This document shows, piece after piece, positions 62,897 through 64,000 of a stretch of DNA of 64,000 bases. The position numbers and the translations under genes are program-made. The DNA comes from Pelagimonas sp. GTDB lineage: Bacteria > Pseudomonadota > Alphaproteobacteria > Rhodobacterales > Rhodobacteraceae. The stretch spans positions 1-64,000 of the forward strand of contig JAOARQ010000024.1 in NCBI GenBank assembly GCA_025210455.1. The letters run 5' to 3'. The notes under the pieces are model-generated. The model was not told where the DNA came from. It ran no database searches and was given only the letters and a program-made list of their open reading frames with translations. The stretch's first letter is position 1. Each line of letters begins with the position of its first letter.

Positions 62897-64000
62897 ATGT
62901 ACCGCGTCTGGAATTTCCTAACGAACTATTCCCTGCTTTTGATCTTTGGGGCGATTACCGCCCTGATTTGGGCCAATCTTGATGCGATTGCCCCTGTTGC
63001 CGGGCAACCGCATTACTGGGCGGACACCTACCATCACTTTGTTGAGTTCGTGATCTGGGATCATGCGCCCATCGGGCATTATCACGACGGGCATCGTACG
63101 CTGACATTCCACTATCTTGTGAATGACGTGCTTATGGCGCTTTTCTTTGCTATTGCCGCCAAAGAGGTCTGGGAGGCCGTAGTTCTCAAAAATGGCAGCC
63201 TGCGTGGCAAGAAAGCCGCCACGCCGCTGTTTGCCACTGTTGGCGGCATGATCGGTCCGATTTCCATCTATCTGGGTCTGGCCTATGTGATGGGCGGCCC
63301 TTCGGTCTATAACGCTGTCGCCAATGGCTGGGCCATTCCCACCGCAACGGATATCGCCTTTTCCTATCTGATTGGCCGCCTCATCTTTGGCGGAGGCCAT
63401 CCGGCAGTGCGCTTTTTGCTGTTGCTGGCAATCGCGGATGATGCTGCGGGCCTGATCATTCTGGCGATTTTCTACCCTTCCGCGGAACTCGCACCGATCT
63501 GGCTGCTGTTCTCGTTTGGGGCGGCGGCGCTGGTTTTTGTGCTGTTCAACTATCTGCCGCGCCATCTGGATCGCGGCAAACAGGATCGCCCGACATCCAC
63601 TTGGGTGCGCCAGACCCTCAGCTTTTGGCCCTACCTGATTGCGGGCTGCGCCTCATGGTACGGGTTCATGATGTCAGGGCTGCATCCTGCGCTTGGGCTT
63701 TTGCCTGTTGTGCCCACCATCCCGCACGCAGACCGTGCCTTTGGGATTTTCTCGGATGCTGAAAAATACCTGCACGATCTGCTGAACCAGATCGAACATG
63801 CGCTGAAACACCCGGTTGAGATCATCCTCTTCTTCTTTGGGCTATTGAATGCCGGTGTCCAGTTTTCCGCCGTTGGGCCTGCAACATGGCTGGTGCTCGC
63901 GGGGCTGCTGATTGGTAAGCCCATTGGGATCTTCATATTCGGCTGGCTGGCCGCTGTACCGCTCAAGCTTGGCATTCCACAGGGGATGCGACTGGTGGAT
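62897..64000 (+). CDS. nhaA: Na+/H+ antiporter NhaA (3' end beyond window)
   Basis: The first 368 codons of an inner-membrane antiporter exchanging protons for sodium or lithium. Conserved elements are LVNDVLMALFFAIAAKEVWE, the GWAIPTATDIAF block and LLLLAIADDAAGLIILA, whose aspartate pair binds the cation. An insertion near residues 35-70 (HYWADTYHHFVEF and a His-rich stretch) is typical of longer alphaproteobacterial NhaA. GGGAGA precedes ATG 62897. The frame stays open to the window edge. Confidence 0.94.
   Translation, partial: MYRVWNFLTNYSLLLIFGAITALIWANLDAIAPVAGQPHYWADTYHHFVEFVIWDHAPIGHYHDGHRTLTFHYLVNDVLMALFFAIAAKEVWEAVVLKNGSLRGKKAATPLFATVGGMIGPISIYLGLAYVMGGPSVYNAVANGWAIPTATDIAFSYLIGRLIFGGGHPAVRFLLLLAIADDAAGLIILAIFYPSAELAPIWLLFSFGAAALVFVLFNYLPRHLDRGKQDRPTSTWVRQTLSFWPYLIAGCASWYGFMMSGLHPALGLLPVVPTIPHADRAFGIFSDAEKYLHDLLNQIEHALKHPVEIILFFFGLLNAGVQFSAVGPATWLVLAGLLIGKPIGIFIFGWLAAVPLKLGIPQGMRLVD

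Overview
The window is about 60% G+C, densely packed and rich in four-base start/stop overlaps. It looks like a marine alphaproteobacterium of the Roseobacter group (Rhodobacteraceae). Reasons: a DddQ-type DMSP lyase beside betaine-demethylation genes, an RpoE-ChrR singlet-oxygen module with its regulon, a three-gene deformylase cluster with fmt, a class Ib ribonucleotide reductase, and many onium-compound catabolic enzymes. No rRNA, tRNA, CRISPR array, prophage or intact transposase was seen.

Layout. (1) 1-1845: end of nrdE, nrdF and a MazG-like nucleotide pyrophosphohydrolase. (2) 1907-8409: two head-to-head cobalamin riboswitches. The minus-strand one leads gbcA-gbcB (Rieske glycine-betaine demethylase); the plus-strand one leads a five-gene ECF metal transporter of the NikK-M-L-Q-O kind, by context for cobalt. 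(3) 8434-30262: an accessory catabolic region. It has a GlxA/GbdR-like regulator; a gntR-dapA-like-ALDH-FAD oxidase operon; two SDRs; an MttB-family methyltransferase; and a nine-gene overlapping minus-strand operon (class III aminotransferase, three enolase-superfamily enzymes, DUF1801, medium-chain reductase, DddQ, dimethylglycine-dehydrogenase-like flavoprotein). Divergent from it is an rpiR-Rieske-ALDH-carboxymuconolactone decarboxylase operon. Together these suggest breakdown of betaines and related sulfonium compounds, but the exact substrates cannot be read from sequence. (4) 30504-40004: photolyase, rpoE-chrR, and two divergent operons that include a Cfa-type methylase. Four promoters of identical architecture (GATC-type -35, exactly 17 bases, GTA-type -10) tie this region into one RpoE regulon. 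(5) 40158-50060: housekeeping genes (mltB, three def genes and fmt, a PatB-type lyase, an M20 peptidase, panB-panC) with a lone receiver protein, an IrrE-like pseudo-peptidase and two small membrane proteins. (6) 50253-59903: a peptide-type ABC transporter with ALDH, SDR and an S58 peptidase, split by an antiparallel membrane-protein gene. (7) 59900-64000: SseB, a uracil-DNA glycosylase family protein, ArsR with an ArsP-like permease, and a truncated nhaA whose leader resembles a cation-sensing RNA.

The most unusual signals are: a B12 riboswitch on a B12-independent demethylase; palindromic intergenic hairpins that supply the stop codons of neighbouring genes and share their ends with a 271-bp MITE-like element next to the rpoE promoter; a two-copy 11-bp-phased repeat; a deformylase paralogue that has lost its catalytic residues; and dddQ inside an operon with three enolase paralogues.
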